Shown one piece after another: positions 48,806-59,171 of a stretch of 64,000 bases of DNA; position 1 is the stretch's first letter, and each line of letters begins with the position of its first letter. The stretch covers positions 1 to 64,000 of the forward strand of contig RSEH01000242.1 of assembly GCA_006503475.1 (NCBI GenBank). Direction: 5' to 3'. Below the pieces are notes generated by a model, which searched no databases, was not told the origin of the DNA, and saw only the letters and a program-made list of their open reading frames with translations. The DNA comes from Stentor roeselii (lineage: Eukaryota > Ciliophora > Heterotrichea > Heterotrichida > Stentoridae). The translations under genes and the position numbers were made by a program.

Positions 48806-49240
48806 TTGAGTTTTATTAGTTAGAGTCAGGTTTAAATAAAAAAATTTATAAGATACAAAAATTAATACGGAAAGGACAGGCGAAAGAATTATGTTCAGTT
48901 AAAATTCAGATTTAAGACGAGTACCTCATTAAATATTCTTGAAAATGTCTCTTTTTTCAATGAAAATATTATTCCAAATACTTAAATTTCAAGAGATCTA
49001 TTCAGGGTATATTTAAAATCCTAATTAAATAACCTGAATCAATTTAAATCAGTAATCCCTTTCTTATCTTCTAATTGATTAAACAAAAGAAGTTAAATAA
49101 AACATTAATCCTCTGAATTTCCAATTCCCATCTGAATCCAATTACCACCTTCTATCTTTAAACCTGAAATAACATAAAAATTCTTCAAATTTAAAAAAAT
49201 TCAGTCCTCTAATACAACGACTCAGGAATATTCTAAATAA
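48806..49240. other. spacer between divergent genes
   Basis: 435 bp, A/T-rich and increasingly A/C-rich toward the right. No repeat or RNA gene seen. Confidence 0.55.
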
Positions 49241-52210
49241 ATGGATTTGTTTGGCAGGAAACAAATAGCAGTACTGGCTAAAGAACTGAATGATCTTCAT
49301 GGACAGAACCTAGATCTTGTCGAAGAACTTAAAAAACGGACGAAACACAGCCGGGACTTGGAAGGCCAACTGAATTCACTTAGATCAGCCTCTGCTCAAG
49401 CAAGTGCGGATCTAACAAAAAAAGTCGAAAGTCTTACGACAGAAGTTTCTGAAACCATCTCCAAGCTGAAAAAAGAGTCTGAACTCAAGGAAAAACTCGA
49501 AGTCAATATCAGGGACCTTAAAATTAGCAAGGAGAAGAAAGTCAAAGAATTGAATGATCTGAAGGAAACTTTTGATAAACAGAAAAGCTCATGGGAGACT
49601 CTTGAAAATCAGTTAAAAGCTAAAGCTGACGAAATAGCCAAGCTGAATGCTGAAAAAGGAACTTTCGACCACCAGCTCGAGACCAAAAACAAAGACATCA
49701 TCAAACTTAATTCCGAAAAGTCTGAACTTCAAGCAAAAGTCAAACAGATATCCGCAGAAGCCGCCAACGACAAAAAAAAGCTGAAAGATGCCGACCAAGA
49801 GGTAAAAAAGTCTCAAGACTTGAGGTCAAAGCTGGAAAATGAGAAAAAAGGACTGGTTGGTGAGAAAGCAAAATTAGAAAAAGACATCGAAAAGCTCAGA
49901 AACGACGCAAGTCAAGGAATAATCGCCGAAAAAGCTAAAATCGATGCACTTAACGCGAAAATCAATGACTTGGAATCAGTTTTAGCCAAACTCAGAGCCG
50001 AGCAAGGCGAAGAGCGAAAACTTTTTTCATCAAAAGAAAAAGACCTGGAAGCCAAAACAGAAAGCGAGAAGAAAAAAGTCTCAGAACTCACTAAAAAATT
50101 CGAAGACATCAAAAAAGAAAACGACTTTATCCAAGTAAAGCTTAAAGACTCAGAAAACGAAATCCAGAAGCTACTCAAACAACTTGACCAGGAAAAAAAT
50201 CAAGAAAAATCTGAAATTTTGCAATTTGAAAACACGAAAAAACAATTTGAAGAAGAAAGCAAAAAAGTTCATCAAGAATTAAATCATGTAAAAGATGAAA
50301 ACTCGAAAAAAGATTCTGTCATCAATGGACTTAAAAACGATGCTCAAAGTTTGGATCACAAGATTAAAACTTTAGAACAAGAAATCAAGTCTTTGAAAAA
50401 TGAAGCTGATAAACATGTCAAGGAAAGCTCTGAATTTGCTGAAGAAAGGAAAAAGTTGCAGGGAAAAGTTTTGGAATATGAGAAAGTACTTCAGGAAAAT
50501 AATGAATTGGCAAAAAAAATTGAAGAAATTCAAAAAGAAGAAAAAAATGTGGAAAGTGGATTAAGTCAGAAAGTTCATGAAAATGATGAAATTAAAAAGG
50601 AAAAAGATGCTCTTCTGAAAAGAGTTCATGAACTTGAAAATGCTGAGAAGGAAAATAATGAACTTAAGAAGAAATTGAAGGAATTGCAAGCTGCTGTTGA
50701 TCAAAAGAATGCACTTGAAGTTAGGGTTAAGGAACTTGAGGTGGTTTGTGCTGAACTTGATGCTCTTAAAGAAAAATTAAATAAATCTGATGGAGGAGCT
50801 GTTGATAAGGAAAATATTGAGAAACAGTTTAAAGAATTAAAGACTGCTTATGATGAAAAAGAAGCAATCTTAAAAAGTCAATCCGAGAAAATCCAAGATC
50901 TTTCAACCCAGTTATCAAATCTAACCGAAGAAAACAAATACGAGTATGATTTCATCATAAACATCGACAACTTCTTCGACATCGCCGACCTTTCAAAAGG
51001 CTGGGAGCTGTTAACCTACGACAAGTCAATAATCGACCACAAGCAAACAACAGTCTGCTGCATTTTAGGCCAGTTCGACCGAGGAAAAACCTTTTTGCTC
51101 GACAAGCTAACAATCAACAAGTTCGGTGCAGGTAAAAAGCTTGACACCTGCGGAATTTCCTTCAAAGACGCTTCAATAAAAGAGAAATTTGTCGTCTTCG
51201 CCGACACTCCAGGTTACAACAGTCCTCTTCACCCTTCATCCCACGACGCATCAGACAAAAAAATGACTGAAAACTTCATTCAAGACCTTTGCTATGACTT
51301 AGGCCAGTACTTTATAATCATAGTTCACGATTTTTCTTCAAAAGATCAAAAATTGATACAAAAACTAGAAAAAAGATTGAAAGACGAAAAAAAAATAAAA
51401 GAACCTTGCATTATCGTTGTTCATAACTTCAAACAAGTCACTTCTCAAGAACAACATGAAAGAGCTTGGCACAATCAAGTCATTTCCATGTTGAAAGACC
51501 TTCGATCTTCTGACCCTTTCAGCGAAAATGTGAAACTTTCAGTGAATGGCGAGAATCACTCAGTGACTCTTCAAATCTTCCGGACAAAGCGAGTGCTTCA
51601 TTGTTCTCTAGTCAACGACAGGAGTTCCTATGGTTCACATTTCAATTTATTTACTTTTGAGTATATTAAAAGTGTCTTGGCTTCAGGAAAAGTCGCTTCT
51701 CAAGAACTGCATATTTTAAATCAACTCAAAAAAACAGTTTCTAGTCTTATCGGGAACTTTGAAACACATCTCAAGCCTGTTGAAAGTGGACCTCATCAAC
51801 ATAATGGACAGAGATTCATCGTCGATATTTCAGGTGACTTGGAAATGTTCAAAAGTCACATCTTGAAATCAGCTAAATTGAATAATTTCACTCCAGCTGT
51901 TGATAGGTTTGAAGATGATAACAAATTCTTTGTTGTTCTTGATGTTCCTGGCGTTCCTCATGATGCAATTTCAGTCAGTTTAAAGGAAGGTTTCAATAGA
52001 ATTTCAGGAGTTAGGAAAGAAAATCCTGTTCCTGGGGGAAAAGAAAATGAGAGAAAATTCGGAGAGTTTTCTGTTGAAATCAAAATTCCTGAAGAATTCG
52101 AACCTGCTGCCCAACATAAGGTCTTGGAAAACGGAGTTCTTACTTTGACTTATGCGAAAAAAGGAGCCAAGGACGGGTCAAGTTCATCTTCGTCAAGTGA
52201 TGAAGAGTAG
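49241..52210 (+). CDS. coiled coil / GTPase / Hsp20-domain fusion protein
   Basis: 989 aa, single exon. Residues 20-560 are one long coiled coil rich in Lys/Glu. Residues about 566-850 are a GTPase-like domain: P-loop GQFDRGKT (610-617), G3 DTPG (655-658), and VVHNFKQ where NKxD is expected. Residues about 890-980 match a small heat-shock (alpha-crystallin) domain: FFVVLDVPGVPHDAISVSLK, KFGEFSVEIKIPEEF, and LENGVLTLTYAKKG. The last residues are a Ser/Asp/Glu tail. I know no named family with this order. A mechanochemical chaperone or filament protein is a guess. Start AATAAATGG. Confidence 0.82.
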   Translation: MDLFGRKQIAVLAKELNDLHGQNLDLVEELKKRTKHSRDLEGQLNSLRSASAQASADLTKKVESLTTEVSETISKLKKESELKEKLEVNIRDLKISKEKKVKELNDLKETFDKQKSSWETLENQLKAKADEIAKLNAEKGTFDHQLETKNKDIIKLNSEKSELQAKVKQISAEAANDKKKLKDADQEVKKSQDLRSKLENEKKGLVGEKAKLEKDIEKLRNDASQGIIAEKAKIDALNAKINDLESVLAKLRAEQGEERKLFSSKEKDLEAKTESEKKKVSELTKKFEDIKKENDFIQVKLKDSENEIQKLLKQLDQEKNQEKSEILQFENTKKQFEEESKKVHQELNHVKDENSKKDSVINGLKNDAQSLDHKIKTLEQEIKSLKNEADKHVKESSEFAEERKKLQGKVLEYEKVLQENNELAKKIEEIQKEEKNVESGLSQKVHENDEIKKEKDALLKRVHELENAEKENNELKKKLKELQAAVDQKNALEVRVKELEVVCAELDALKEKLNKSDGGAVDKENIEKQFKELKTAYDEKEAILKSQSEKIQDLSTQLSNLTEENKYEYDFIINIDNFFDIADLSKGWELLTYDKSIIDHKQTTVCCILGQFDRGKTFLLDKLTINKFGAGKKLDTCGISFKDASIKEKFVVFADTPGYNSPLHPSSHDASDKKMTENFIQDLCYDLGQYFIIIVHDFSSKDQKLIQKLEKRLKDEKKIKEPCIIVVHNFKQVTSQEQHERAWHNQVISMLKDLRSSDPFSENVKLSVNGENHSVTLQIFRTKRVLHCSLVNDRSSYGSHFNLFTFEYIKSVLASGKVASQELHILNQLKKTVSSLIGNFETHLKPVESGPHQHNGQRFIVDISGDLEMFKSHILKSAKLNNFTPAVDRFEDDNKFFVVLDVPGVPHDAISVSLKEGFNRISGVRKENPVPGGKENERKFGEFSVEIKIPEEFEPAAQHKVLENGVLTLTYAKKGAKDGSSSSSSSDEE

Positions 52211-52373
52211 CTAGTTAAGAGTTATCATCATGAATCCAATCTTCCCTAATCAACCCTCAAACTTCTTCTATAAAAAAAATTAAATCTCGAAATCCTCCCC
52301 TCTAACCACTCGGCACTCAACCCTCCTCATTCTCTCCATGATCTAAGATTTAAACCAAACAAACCTTCCATAA

Positions 52374-54569
52374 ATGTCTAAAGTTCCAGCAAAGTACCTG
52401 TTCGATTCACCCACAGTCCAAAAAGGTCTCGAGCCAGAAATAAAGCGAAACGATTTCACCTTCGAGAAAAAGCTGGGCGAAGGAGCTTTCGGCGAGGTGT
52501 GGAAAGTAGTTCACAAAATTTCCAAAAAGGTCTACGCGATGAAGCAAGTTCTCAAAGAAAAGGTTGCGAAAATGCTTCCTCAATTTAAACGTGAAGTATA
52601 CATTATGTATAACCTGAACCATCCCCACATAGTGAAAATCATGAACCACTTCGAAGACGACAGAAGTTTCTACCTCCTGATGGAATTCGCTGACGGGGGC
52701 AACCTTTATCATCGGCTTCATCGTCAGCGACAGTTTATTGAAGTAGAGGCTGCCCAGTACTTCCGTGAAATAGTCTTGGCTGTTGAGTACCTTCATAGTC
52801 ACAACCCTGCAATCATTCATCGAGACATAAAACCTGAAAATATTCTGATTGATTCCAATGGACGTGCAAAACTCACTGATTTCGGATGGTCGAATTACCA
52901 AAGTCAACAAGATGAAGCCCCCAGGAAGACCGTCTGTGGGACTTTGGAGTACTTGCCTCCTGAAATGATTGAAGAAAAAAGCCATGATACCACTGTTGAC
53001 ATCTGGTGTCTTGGAGTCCTTTTGTATGAAATGCTGGTCGGCTTCACTCCTTTCAAGTCGCAAACAAAGAAAAATATGTTGATGAATATTTCACAGAATA
53101 AACCGAAATTTCCTTTAAGCTTTCCTCCCCTTGCCAAGGAGTTAATTGTGAAGATGCTTGCGAAGGACTCGAAAGAAAGGATTAATATTACAATGGTGAA
53201 AAATGATAGATGGCTACAAGAAATGAAACCTTTTAAAGATACTATTTCTCAGAACTTGAACTTGATACCGCTGCCTAATTATCATGATAGTATTCCTCTT
53301 GAATTTAAGTGCTTTGATGTTGTTGGAAAAACTGAAGAAACTATGAATGAGTCTGAAGAATGCTCAAGTGATGACTTTGAACTCAGCTCTGATAATGGCT
53401 CGACTGATGAAAGTGAAAAAATTAGCACTGTGTTTTTAGAGGATATGGCATGTAAACAGAGTATTAGGATCATCAAGCAGGGAATACAAGAAACTCAAAA
53501 TTTATTGATCAAGTCTAAAGCAGAAGTTAATGATAAGGAATTGATTGCGAAGGAATATTCTACGGCCTTGGGAATTTTGGAAAGTAAGATACAGGCTAAG
53601 AAGAGAGAGCTCAATTATTTGATTAATAATGAAAAGGAATTATTGGCGCATATTTCGGATCAGGAAGTCCAGTTAACAGGAATGACTGCCCATAGTCTAG
53701 TCGAAGACATGATTTCCGACATCCACAAACTAAAGAAAAACCTATCAGACTACTCAATGGAGCATAACGTGCTCACTTTAAAAAAAGAAACAATAAAAAA
53801 AGAATACGCCAGTTACCTCGAACTCCACAACGAGAAAGAAAGCGACCTTCACAAGCTTCAACAACAATTACAAGATATAAAACAATCAATAACTCAAACC
53901 CTCAGACAAGGATCAACCAACAGTTTAGAACTTTCAATGCAAATGGACATAATTCAATCAAAAAAGGAAAACCACGAACAAATCACCAGAGCTTTCAGCG
54001 AAGAAGAACTTTCCATAGCCAAAGACATCAGAGACGTCGTCGGAAACCCAAGACTCTTCCAGTTCCTCAACGAAGAAGAAATTGAAGAGAAACTCGCGAA
54101 AATCGAGGAAAGAATAAACGAAAGGAAACAAAGTCTGACAGACTTGAAACTTGAATTTGAAACTAGAAAGATGACATTAAATCAGGACTTTAAAAAGAAA
54201 AAAGAAGAAATTCAAAATGAAGGGAAAAAAAGCTTGAAAGACTTTCAGACAGAGTCGAAAACCAGGCAAGATAAAGAGAAAAAAGAAGTCCAGGATCAAT
54301 TGAAGAGGGCGAGAGAACTTGAACATTCTTTTCAGTTACATGAAGGAGAACTAGGACAAGCTGCGAAGAAATTAGAGGTAAGAGAAAAGTAGAGACTTAA
54401 AGAAGAAAAGACCAAGTTGATGAATATTAAACAGATGAATATTATCAAAAAGATGAAAAATTCTCAGATTCTAGGACATATCAATGAGGAAATTGAAAAA
54501 ACCAAAGATGAGCTGAACCAGGTAAAGGTTTACTATTACTGCATGGAAAACGGCATAGAGATCGATTAA
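52374..54569 (+). CDS. Aurora-like kinase with long C-terminal coiled coil, 1 intron
   Basis: Two exons over intron 54378-54392 (gtaagagaaaagtag) give 726 aa. Kinase domain at 27-285: GEGAFGEV, K57, HRDIKPEN (149-156) and DFGWS (169-173). DFGWS and the activation loop RKTVCGTLEYLPPEM, with T186, are Aurora signatures. Residues 355-700 are coiled coil, far beyond the short tail of normal Auroras (300-400 aa). The middle (about 320-350) is Ser/Asp/Glu-rich. Aurora kinases control mitotic spindles and, in some protists, flagellar length. Start CATAAATG. Confidence 0.88.
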
Positions 54570-54582
54570 TTAATAACCTTAT

Positions 54583-55664
54583 TTATTCATTGACCTGTGT
54601 CTCCACTTCCTTCCATACATTTTCTAAGTAAAAATTACTGCAAGTACAACTGTCGTTATCGGTTTCACAGCTTGACATATTTCTTCATGTGTCGGTACAA
54701 TCCTTTCATATAGTCCAGGACTCAAAGGATTACAATCTCGATTAAGCCAAGGATCAAGTAAAATTTCATAAATCTTTGCCCTACTTTCAGGATTCTTATC
54801 CAGTAACTTCCTCAGCAAGCCTTCAAGTTCAGGGTTCAACTGATGCTCGAAATCCAGTCGAAACTCAGCAATACTCTCAAAAATCTGCAAAGTATTCAAA
54901 ACAGGAAAAGGAAGTTTTTTAAACACCAAGGCATACAAAATGAGTCCAAGTGCCCAGATATCAGCAGCTTTTCCTGAGAACTCTTTCCGATTCTCTCCAC
55001 AAGACTCAGGAGGGACAAAGTGAATAGTTCCAAGAGTTTTTTTCTGTTTGTCGCTATCTTGAAAAAAAGTAGCTTGTCCGAAATCTCCTATTTTAACAAG
55101 ATACGCGTCAGTCAATAGGATATTCTGAGGTTTCAAGTCGCGGTGAATAATATTGTGATAATGAAGATACTCTAAACCGCTGACCATGTCTCGAAAGAAC
55201 TTGCGGATTAGATGTTCAGGGATTGGGCTGTTGTTGTTCCAAGGACTGTAAAAAGATTGACTGTCTTCGTCCCATTCGAGTAGAGAGCCTTTGTGACAGT
55301 AAAACATTATCATGTACATCTTGTCGCACTCTTCGTCGTCGATGACTTCTCGAAGTTTTACGATGTTTTGATGTCGCAGCTTTTTCATTATTGCGATTTC
55401 TTGCGCGATGTCTTCAAGCGCGTTTTTCACGATCACTTTTCCTTCTGCGTTTCGGTGGATTTCACGTCTTCTACGAAGGTTTGCCTTGTTTATCACCTTC
55501 ACTGCGTAGAAACGACCGTTGAATGAACAGAGCTTTACTTTACCGTAAGTACCTTCACCGATTTTTCGAAGGAGGGTGTATTGGTTTACTGTTGGGTGCC
55601 CTTCGCTGTCTTGTCCGAAGGAGATGTTGCAAGTGATTATCGGACTCACTAGGTCATCTTCCAT
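54583..55664 (-). CDS. CaMKK/LKB1-upstream-type protein kinase, 1 intron
   Basis: 354 aa over intron 54624-54638. The kinase domain begins at 29 (QYTLLRKIGEGTYGKVKLC), with K56, HRDLKPQN (174-181) and DFGQA (194-198). A 20-residue insert between K56 and helix C (ANLRRRREIHRNAEGKVIVK) is the hallmark of CaMKK and of yeast Sak1/Elm1 relatives, which activate AMPK/CaMK-type kinases. No calmodulin-binding tail is evident. Active-looking. Convergent with the Aurora-like gene, 13 nt between stops. Confidence 0.87.
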
Positions 55665-56062
55665 TATGTTTATTTGAATTTACATTATTGAAGGGATTAT
55701 TGCTGACATTATCAGTATCCTAAAGTCTCAATTAAATCTTATACATTTAATGAAAAGTATCTTCCATCCATTTCATTTCAAAAATGAATTCACCAGTCCT
55801 CAACAATCAAAGTGAATATCTTCAATATCCTAAAAAAGTCTATATTCTCAAGAAAATAATTTTTGTAATGCCTAACTTTCTTACCAAAGTATTTTCAAAA
55901 GACCTAAAAACTCCAAAGAAAAAAAATCAAAACTAAAATTAAATTTATCAACTCAAAGCCAATCCAACATAAAAAAACTCCAAAATAATCACTTATCCCC
56001 TTCATCACCTCTAAAAAGCACCGAAAATTCTGCCAAATCAAAGTTTCTCCAACATCTTATAA
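55665..56062. other. spacer between divergent genes
   Basis: 398 bp, A/T with an A/C-rich right half. It holds the TTATAA element just before the capping-protein alpha ATG. Nothing else noted. Confidence 0.55.
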
Positions 56063-56845
56063 ATGGAACTCACAGAAGACAAAGGAAAAGTGATCCGATA
56101 CTTCCTGAAAAACACTCCAGTAGGTGAGCACAAAGAAGTAGTAAAAGACCTTGAAAAAATAATCGGAGAAGAAGCAGTGCGTTCAGAGGTCTTCGCAGAT
56201 TCTTTGCTGGAGCACCTCTCAGACCACGGTTCCGTGATTTCCCACGAAAACGTTCCCTTAATGCTGACGACTCTCGGGCGAAATGGATTCACGTTCTTTG
56301 ACCCGAAAGCTTCTTCGACGTTCGACGTAGACCCGTACACTGAAACAGTCTCTAACGTGGCACAAGTGCAATCCGGGACGTCCTTGTCACAGATGCTTCA
56401 AGAGAAACTCGATGCTTATCTGCATGCGCACTTTTCAGAAACCGCGCAAGGAAGAGTTTTCCAAAACGACGAAGGACTTTTCGTCATTATTTCATGTCCG
56501 AGTGTGAACTTGAGGAACATGTGGACCGGTGAATGGCTCAGCGAGTGGAAATTCGCAGACGGTACCTTAGAAGGCAAAGTCGAATTCCACGCTCATTACT
56601 TCGAAGAAGGAAACTTGAAGTGTGCCCAATCAAAGCAAGTGTCCAAATCAATCTCAGCAAGTTCCGAAGAAGAAGGGACAACTCAGATAATTAAAACGAT
56701 TCACGAAGCTGACAACCAGATCCAAATCGGTTTAAAAGACTTATACGAAAGTGTGCCTCAAGTAGTCTTCAAACGAATGCGACGTGCAATGCCAGTGACT
56801 CATCAGAAATTTGCTGACATGTACAGAACGAAGATGTTCAGCTAG
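56063..56845 (+). CDS. CAPZA: F-actin-capping protein subunit alpha
   Basis: 260 aa (family about 286). LKNTPVGEHKEVVKDLEKII matches the N-terminal THAPPGEFNEVFNDV block, NMWTGEWLSEWKF matches NFWNGRWRSEWKF, and VEFHAHYFEEGNL matches IQVHYYEDGNV. The C-terminal ALRRQLPVTRTK block is RMRRAMPVTHQKFADMY, so the actin-binding region is present. It is the partner of the beta subunit at 5708-6517. Start TTATAAATGG. G/C-rich codon use suggests high expression. Confidence 0.93.
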   Translation: MELTEDKGKVIRYFLKNTPVGEHKEVVKDLEKIIGEEAVRSEVFADSLLEHLSDHGSVISHENVPLMLTTLGRNGFTFFDPKASSTFDVDPYTETVSNVAQVQSGTSLSQMLQEKLDAYLHAHFSETAQGRVFQNDEGLFVIISCPSVNLRNMWTGEWLSEWKFADGTLEGKVEFHAHYFEEGNLKCAQSKQVSKSISASSEEEGTTQIIKTIHEADNQIQIGLKDLYESVPQVVFKRMRRAMPVTHQKFADMYRTKMFS

Positions 56846-56870
56846 TCTTAGTTAGTTACTATTTCTACAC

Positions 56871-59171
56871 CTAATTCCTTGAAAAGTTGAATTCAGCCAC
56901 TGAGTCACCCAGTTCTTCTTCATCATAATCCTCATCATCCACAATTTTATTGCTTGAAGCAACGACCGGCAGGTCCTCCGCAGGTTCCTCCCCAGTTTCA
57001 TCCAACTGAAGCCATTTATTCCCAAGTCTCGGAGGCTTGATCCTTTTATTCTCCAAGTCTTCCCAGTTGATATCCTTGAAAAAGATGTGATGCTTGACTT
57101 GGCTGATACTCGGTCTTTTTGTAGGGTCCTTATGCATCAATTTTCGCATTAAGTCCTGTGCTTCGGGTTTCACTGTTTTCGGGAACTGAAGCATTCCATT
57201 TTTGATGTTTCTGAAAAGTTCTTTGATGTTGTCAGAGTAAAAAGGAGGAAGTCCTGTGAGGAGTTCGTAGAGAATGGCGCCGATTCCATAGACGTCTGCT
57301 GGCTTCTCAGAACCTGACTTGGTCAGCATCTCTGGGGCCAGGTAGGCAGGCGACCCGCAGAAGGACATGGCGGGGTTCAGCGGGTTCACGTTTTCCTTGG
57401 CCAGGCCGAAATCGGCCAGGCGGATGTGCCCTGCTCGGTCAACGAGGATGTTCTCGGGCTTTAGGTCACGGTAGACGATGTCGAGAGAGTGAAGGTGCTC
57501 GACTGCTAAGATGGTCTCTGCTATGTAGAAACGCGCCACGGATTCTGCAAAACGACTTCTTTCGGATAAGTGAGTCATTAGGTCACCGTTAGGACATAGC
57601 TCGAGGACCATGTATAAGTTTTTAGGTGTCTGAAATGCGTAGCTCATCCTGATAATAAAAGGGTGTCTCAAGTACCTCAAAATCTTGCATTCCCCAATAG
57701 CATATTTAATCTGTTTCTGGTTAATCAAGAACTGCTTATTCAGCTGTTTTATAGCAAAGACTTGTTTGGTATCATTCTTAATCACCTTATAAACCTTTCC
57801 AAAACTTCCACTTCCCAGTTCAGTTAAAATAGTAAAACTTTTAAAGTTGACCTCATCTTTCTTTTTCTTTTGCACGAAGGTGCTTTTAATCATTAAAGCT
57901 TCTCTTATCTTTCTCTCCTCGTCGTCAGCCTTGGGCTCGACCTCGACATATCCTCGTTTAAGGACCTGGCAATAGTTGATGCCGCTTTGAAGACGATTGA
58001 TCCACTCATTTGTCAGTTCTGGCTCTAAAGTGTAAAACTTATAACTTCCCAGTTTTGAGTACAAAATAAAACACATCGCGTTCTTGTTGCCGTATTGAAG
58101 TCCTTTCGATGCTTTGATGTCCCAGATGTCGATTAGCTTCACTGAAAGCCATGGCTCTTCTTGCTTCATGAATGAGTCTTTGTCTTGGAAGACTTTCAGG
58201 TAGCCGTTGTCGTGGTCGATGTAGAGAAATACTAACTTGTCTTCTATCACAAGACTGCCTGTGTAGTAGACTTCACTTGAAAAGTTCAAGGCGCCTTTAG
58301 GGATGTTCTCGTTTATGCTCTGCAGCTCACGCTCACCCATATACTTAGGAATCAATTCAAAAATCTCTTGAGTCGAAGCAACCTGCAAAGGAATCATTCC
58401 AGCTCCATCTTCAATAGTCATACTTGCATTATTTTCAATAAGTACTTCCGCAATATTCGAATACCCTTTCCTACAAGCAATATGCAAGGCAGTTCCTTTG
58501 CCCCGTGTCATTTTATTAATCTGGATTCTTGGGTGTTTTAAAATAGCTTTAACACATTCAAAGTGTCCATTATTGACAGCAAGCATAAGAGGTGTAGAGT
58601 TTTCCTTGCTTTCCCTGTTACAAGCGCCATTTCTCGCAACGAACAACTGAACCATATTCGAGTGTCCAAGTTGGCAAGCATAATGAAGTGCAGTGCACCC
58701 GGTCGAGTCAGCAACACTGAACAAGTCTTCTTCCTCATCGACCACCTTCGTCGATTCTTCTCTTTCATAGTCCCCGATGACCTGCAGCACGCCACTCAAA
58801 ACTCCTGCCTGAATCTTCTCAACAAGCAGGCCGATCCAGTCCTTCGACGGCGCTTCTTGCTTCTGCTCCTTCATTTCTCGCATTGACTTCAACTTTCCCC
58901 TCACCTGGGCTTCGGCCTCGTCTTCTTGACGGAAGATGTCTAAGAAAAGAGCTGAGTTTTCGTTGATGCCCAAAGAGATTAATGTCGACTCGTCTGGAAG
59001 CAAGATTTCATTTCCGTCTTTGATTGCGAGAATACGGATCACGTTCGGTGGATGGGAAATCAGCGCGGATAGTCTTTCTTTCAGCGCGATTACTGTCACG
59101 TCTTGTGGCACTTCCACGGTTTGCTTCAGTGATTGACTTGATGAAGAAATATGCTTAAAGGTTAGCTGCAT
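56871..59171 (-). CDS. Ubl / ankyrin / PH / AGC-kinase multidomain protein
   Basis: 766 aa, single exon. N-terminus 1-82 looks ubiquitin-like (VTVIALKERLSALISHPPNV). Ankyrin repeats span about 155-290 (GCTALHYACQLGHSNMVQLF; NSTPLMLAVNNGHFECVKAI; KGTALHIACRKGYSNIAEVL). A PH-like domain is at 300-402 (YYTGSLVIEDKLVFLY to WINRLQSGI). The AGC kinase begins near 445: GSGSFGKVYKV, YRDLKPEN (about 564), DFG and CGSPAYLAPE; HRD is YRD, common in AGC kinases. The tail is acidic and lacks a clear hydrophobic motif. A membrane-recruited signalling kinase. Start TTATAAATG. Confidence 0.9.
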   Translation of the reverse strand: MQLTFKHISSSSQSLKQTVEVPQDVTVIALKERLSALISHPPNVIRILAIKDGNEILLPDESTLISLGINENSALFLDIFRQEDEAEAQVRGKLKSMREMKEQKQEAPSKDWIGLLVEKIQAGVLSGVLQVIGDYEREESTKVVDEEEDLFSVADSTGCTALHYACQLGHSNMVQLFVARNGACNRESKENSTPLMLAVNNGHFECVKAILKHPRIQINKMTRGKGTALHIACRKGYSNIAEVLIENNASMTIEDGAGMIPLQVASTQEIFELIPKYMGERELQSINENIPKGALNFSSEVYYTGSLVIEDKLVFLYIDHDNGYLKVFQDKDSFMKQEEPWLSVKLIDIWDIKASKGLQYGNKNAMCFILYSKLGSYKFYTLEPELTNEWINRLQSGINYCQVLKRGYVEVEPKADDEERKIREALMIKSTFVQKKKKDEVNFKSFTILTELGSGSFGKVYKVIKNDTKQVFAIKQLNKQFLINQKQIKYAIGECKILRYLRHPFIIRMSYAFQTPKNLYMVLELCPNGDLMTHLSERSRFAESVARFYIAETILAVEHLHSLDIVYRDLKPENILVDRAGHIRLADFGLAKENVNPLNPAMSFCGSPAYLAPEMLTKSGSEKPADVYGIGAILYELLTGLPPFYSDNIKELFRNIKNGMLQFPKTVKPEAQDLMRKLMHKDPTKRPSISQVKHHIFFKDINWEDLENKRIKPPRLGNKWLQLDETGEEPAEDLPVVASSNKIVDDEDYDEEELGDSVAEFNFSRN

